Below are positions 62,310 through 64,000 of a stretch of 64,000 bases of DNA, piece after piece. Numbering within the stretch: the first letter of the stretch is position 1; each line of letters begins with the position of its first letter. Origin of the DNA: CAZLFQ01 sp964625465 (GTDB taxonomy: Bacteria; Pseudomonadota; Alphaproteobacteria; Rickettsiales; Midichloriaceae); NCBI GenBank assembly GCA_964625465.1, contig CAZVFD010000004.1:1-64000 (forward strand). Direction: 5' to 3'. The notes beneath the pieces are model-generated. The model was not told the DNA's origin, did no database searches, and saw only the letters and a program-made list of their open reading frames with translations. The position numbers and the translations under genes were made by a program.

Positions 62310-62879
62310 TCAGTTTAGCAATTTAGTTGCATCAACTGGCTCTTTTTCATCACTTTCCGCTCGGAAGAATGGCATTACGCCTATACTAGCCATACGCGCA
62401 ATAATACTACCAGGGAAAATTTCTATAGAATTATTAACTTCCCCAACAGCAGAATTATAGAATCTTCTTGCAGCAGAAATCTGCGCCTCTACTTCATTAT
62501 AACTTTGCATCGCTTGCACCATAGTTTGGTCAGATTTTAGCTGCGGATAATTTTCCACATTCAACATAAACTGTCTCATTTTGCTATTCATTTCATCAAT
62601 AGCATTGATGTGTTCTTTTAACTCGTCTGGGTTGTTCTTATTATATTCTGCAGACGCCCTCACCCGCAGCTCGGTCACTTGGGTAATTAAGCCTTTTTCA
62701 TGTTCCATGAACTTTTTAGCTATAGCTAAGATATTTGGTATTAATTCGAAGCGCATCTTCATCTGCACATCTATACCAGAAAGCGCTTCCAATGCCTTAT
62801 TTTTCTTTTTGATCATGGACGCGTACCACCAATAAAGTAAGCCCAACGCACCTAATAATACGATAATGTTAAGACTCAT
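62310..62879 (-). CDS. lemA: LemA-family protein
   Basis: The 189-residue protein has one N-terminal membrane helix (IIVLLGALGLLYWWYASMI), then a four-helix bundle with the LemA landmarks VQMKMRFELIPNILAIAKKF and AAEIQISAARRFYNSAVGEVNN-type core (here EAQISAARRFYNSAVGEV), and a final PGSIIARMASIGVMPFF. LemA proteins are presented on the cytoplasmic side of the membrane or exported; their role is unclear, although in Listeria one is an antigen. GGAGG/CAGGTC lies upstream. It heads a two-gene unit with DUF3137. Confidence 0.9.
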   Translation of the reverse strand: MSLNIIVLLGALGLLYWWYASMIKKKNKALEALSGIDVQMKMRFELIPNILAIAKKFMEHEKGLITQVTELRVRASAEYNKNNPDELKEHINAIDEMNSKMRQFMLNVENYPQLKSDQTMVQAMQSYNEVEAQISAARRFYNSAVGEVNNSIEIFPGSIIARMASIGVMPFFRAESDEKEPVDATKLLN

Positions 62880-62945
62880 GACCTGCCCTCCAGAGTGTTA
62901 TCTTTGAGTGTAACCCTAGCAAACTAAGATGTCAAACGATGGCTA

Positions 62946-63671
62946 TTAAACCTTATACCCCACGTGAATGGCTACGATGCCGAAAGTCATTTTGCGGTAT
63001 TCAACACAATTGAAACCTGCCTCTTTTATCATCTCTGAAAAGGCAATTGCTGAAGGAAATTTTCTAATACTCTCAACCAGATATTCATAAGACTCTGGGC
63101 TGTCTGCTATAATCTTTCCAACTTTTGGGATAATTTTGAACGAATAAAAGTCATAAATTTTTTTAACCAACTCGTTAGAAACATTAGAGAATTCCAAACA
63201 TACAAATTTTCCACCTGGCTTTAAAACTCGGTGCGCTTCTCTTAAAGCTTTGTCTATATGTGTTACGTTTCGAATTCCGAAAGATACGGTGTAATAATCA
63301 AATTGATTGTCTTCAAATGGAAGCTCCTCAGCATTGGCATGCACCCAAGAAAGTCTATCGGTTTTATATTTTAATTTACCCTGTTCAAGCATTTCTTTGT
63401 TTAGATCTGAAACAACAGCTCGTCCTCCACCTGCTTGTAAATATTTCCAAGATATATCACCCGTGCCACCAGCAACATCTAAAAGCACGTCTTCACTTGA
63501 TGGATGCAATTCTTTAATTGCTTCATCTTTCCAAAGTCTATGTAGTCCAAAGCTCATGAAGTCATTCATGATGTCATACTTAGATGCAACAGTCGAAAAA
63601 ACGCCCTGCACCATAGTTTGTTTTTTTTCTGTTTCTACTTCTTTAAATCCGAAGTGGGTTTTAGAGCTCAT
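62946..63671 (-). CDS. ubiE: UbiE, demethylmenaquinone/ubiquinone C-methyltransferase
   Basis: The 241-residue SAM-dependent methyltransferase makes the C-methylation step of ubiquinone (and menaquinone) synthesis. It has the N-terminal VQGVFSTVASKYDIMNDFMS, the SAM-binding loop LLDVAGGTGDIS near 64-75, and SFGIRNVTHIDKALREAHRV and KPGGKFVCLEFSNV, the usual UbiE blocks; ADSPESYEYLVESIRKFPS near the C-terminus is diagnostic. It starts 11 bases inside the end of the amidase gene. Consistent with an aerobic respiratory chain (see ccoS). Confidence 0.95.
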   Translation of the reverse strand: MSSKTHFGFKEVETEKKQTMVQGVFSTVASKYDIMNDFMSFGLHRLWKDEAIKELHPSSEDVLLDVAGGTGDISWKYLQAGGGRAVVSDLNKEMLEQGKLKYKTDRLSWVHANAEELPFEDNQFDYYTVSFGIRNVTHIDKALREAHRVLKPGGKFVCLEFSNVSNELVKKIYDFYSFKIIPKVGKIIADSPESYEYLVESIRKFPSAIAFSEMIKEAGFNCVEYRKMTFGIVAIHVGYKV

Positions 63672-64000
63672 AATGTTTAATCAATTCATTCAATCTGCCA
63701 TCCGCCAAGGTATCCCATATACCTAAGTCGTAACTTTCAGGAGTATACCTTCTTTTGAATGCTTTGAGAAGCTCTGATAACTCATTCTCATTCTCTGGTA
63801 ACTTATAACCAAACTTATGCAATCTATTTATAACGCCATCATGAGACATAGGCTTAGGGTCGCAAGTGAATTGAGGGAAAAAGCCAATCCCTTGACTAGC
63901 TAACCACTTCCAATCAAACTTAATGCTTGGGTCTACTTTACGCCAATATGCAATATCGGAATGGCCTAAAATATTTATCTCTTCGATTTTATATTTGTTT
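63661..64000 (-). CDS. N-acetylmuramoyl-L-alanine amidase, AmpD/AmiD type (5' part outside the window)
   Basis: Only the C-terminal ~112 residues are inside the window. They include GHSDIAYWRKVDPSIKFDW, where the His and the Asp of KVDPS match two of the three zinc ligands of Amidase_2 enzymes, and the following LASQGIGFF. The last ~60 residues are a small helical domain that resembles the PG-binding-1-like tail of AmiD. The enzyme cuts between MurNAc and the stem peptide. Whether it is cytoplasmic AmpD or a lipoprotein AmiD depends on the missing N-terminus. It overlaps ubiE by 11 bases, so both are likely in one transcript. Confidence 0.85.
   Translation of the reverse strand, partial: NKYKIEEINILGHSDIAYWRKVDPSIKFDWKWLASQGIGFFPQFTCDPKPMSHDGVINRLHKFGYKLPENENELSELLKAFKRRYTPESYDLGIWDTLADGRLNELIKHYEL

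Noticed and set aside
1..64000. Search for CRISPR arrays, insertion sequences, transposases, integrases and rRNA genes.
   Set aside because: No spaced direct repeats, no transposase or integrase motifs and no rRNA sequence were recognised.

Overview
The window looks like a piece of an AT-rich, host-associated alphaproteobacterial genome, most likely Rickettsiales (Midichloriaceae-like) or Holosporales. The evidence is: fused IspDF, an alphaproteobacterial-type elongator tRNA-Met, CcoS (which implies a cbb3 oxidase), UbiE, BolA/Grx, TatBC, an isolated flhA, and an unusually high density of ankyrin-type and other effector-like proteins between ordinary housekeeping genes. No taxonomic marker such as rRNA is present, so this placement is inference.

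Layout. 0.2-2 kb: tRNA-Met, ccoS, gatB. 2-10.3 kb: accessory stretch with an ankyrin/class I amidotransferase-like fusion, TerC, an HU-like protein, a SRPBCC/MarR pair with a dyad operator, DUF1653, a GNAT, tRNA-Ser, tRNA-Arg followed by a duplicated tRNA tail, and two paralogous unknown genes. 10.4-13.2 kb: grpE-ispDF-pgpA-pncC/cinA, tightly packed. 13.2-20.4 kb: cysS, an ankyrin-like protein, parC, typA and two small unknown proteins. 20.4-26 kb: efp-bolA-grxD-TSUP-TIGR02186 operon, arginase, an EamA transporter and fused MsrB-MsrA. 26-30.8 kb: a 1427-residue repeat protein. 30.7-36 kb: tatB-tatC-serS-RDD operon and an ABC exporter. 36-41.3 kb: more effector-like genes (secreted small protein, HEIGH metalloprotease-like protein, possible nuclease, ankyrin protein, caspase-like protein) around rppH and ssb. 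41.4-53.2 kb: mraY-murD, an esterase, a Cys-rich repeat protein, frameshifted priA, flhA, leuS-cpoB. 53.2-64 kb: Bcr/CflA-type MFS, class 3 lipase-like protein, DUF2339, a lipoprotein, uvrB, an unknown gene, lemA-DUF3137, ubiE and a partial amidase.

How it fits together. The core genes cover translation (GatB, CysS, SerS, LeuS, EF-P, TypA), replication and repair (ParC, SSB, PriA, UvrB), envelope (MraY, MurD, CpoB, Tat, amidase), isoprenoid and quinone synthesis (IspDF, UbiE), and redox or Fe-S maintenance (Grx-BolA, MsrBA). The accessory genes look like a dispersed host-interaction repertoire. Three of them, which encode unrelated proteins (ankyrin-amidotransferase, caspase-like, Cys-rich/NLS-like), share an almost identical ~35-bp upstream element: a TAACAT-N4-ATGTTA dyad running into a TATAAT-like -10 box. 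That points to a co-regulated set and is the most interesting system-level signal here.

Three runs of exactly 10 N interrupt coding genes. At two of them the flanks share 2 bases, and at all three the gene reads through once the run is collapsed, so they look like scaffolding joins rather than missing sequence. No CRISPR array, insertion sequence or rRNA gene was seen. No gene-free stretch exceeds 300 bases.
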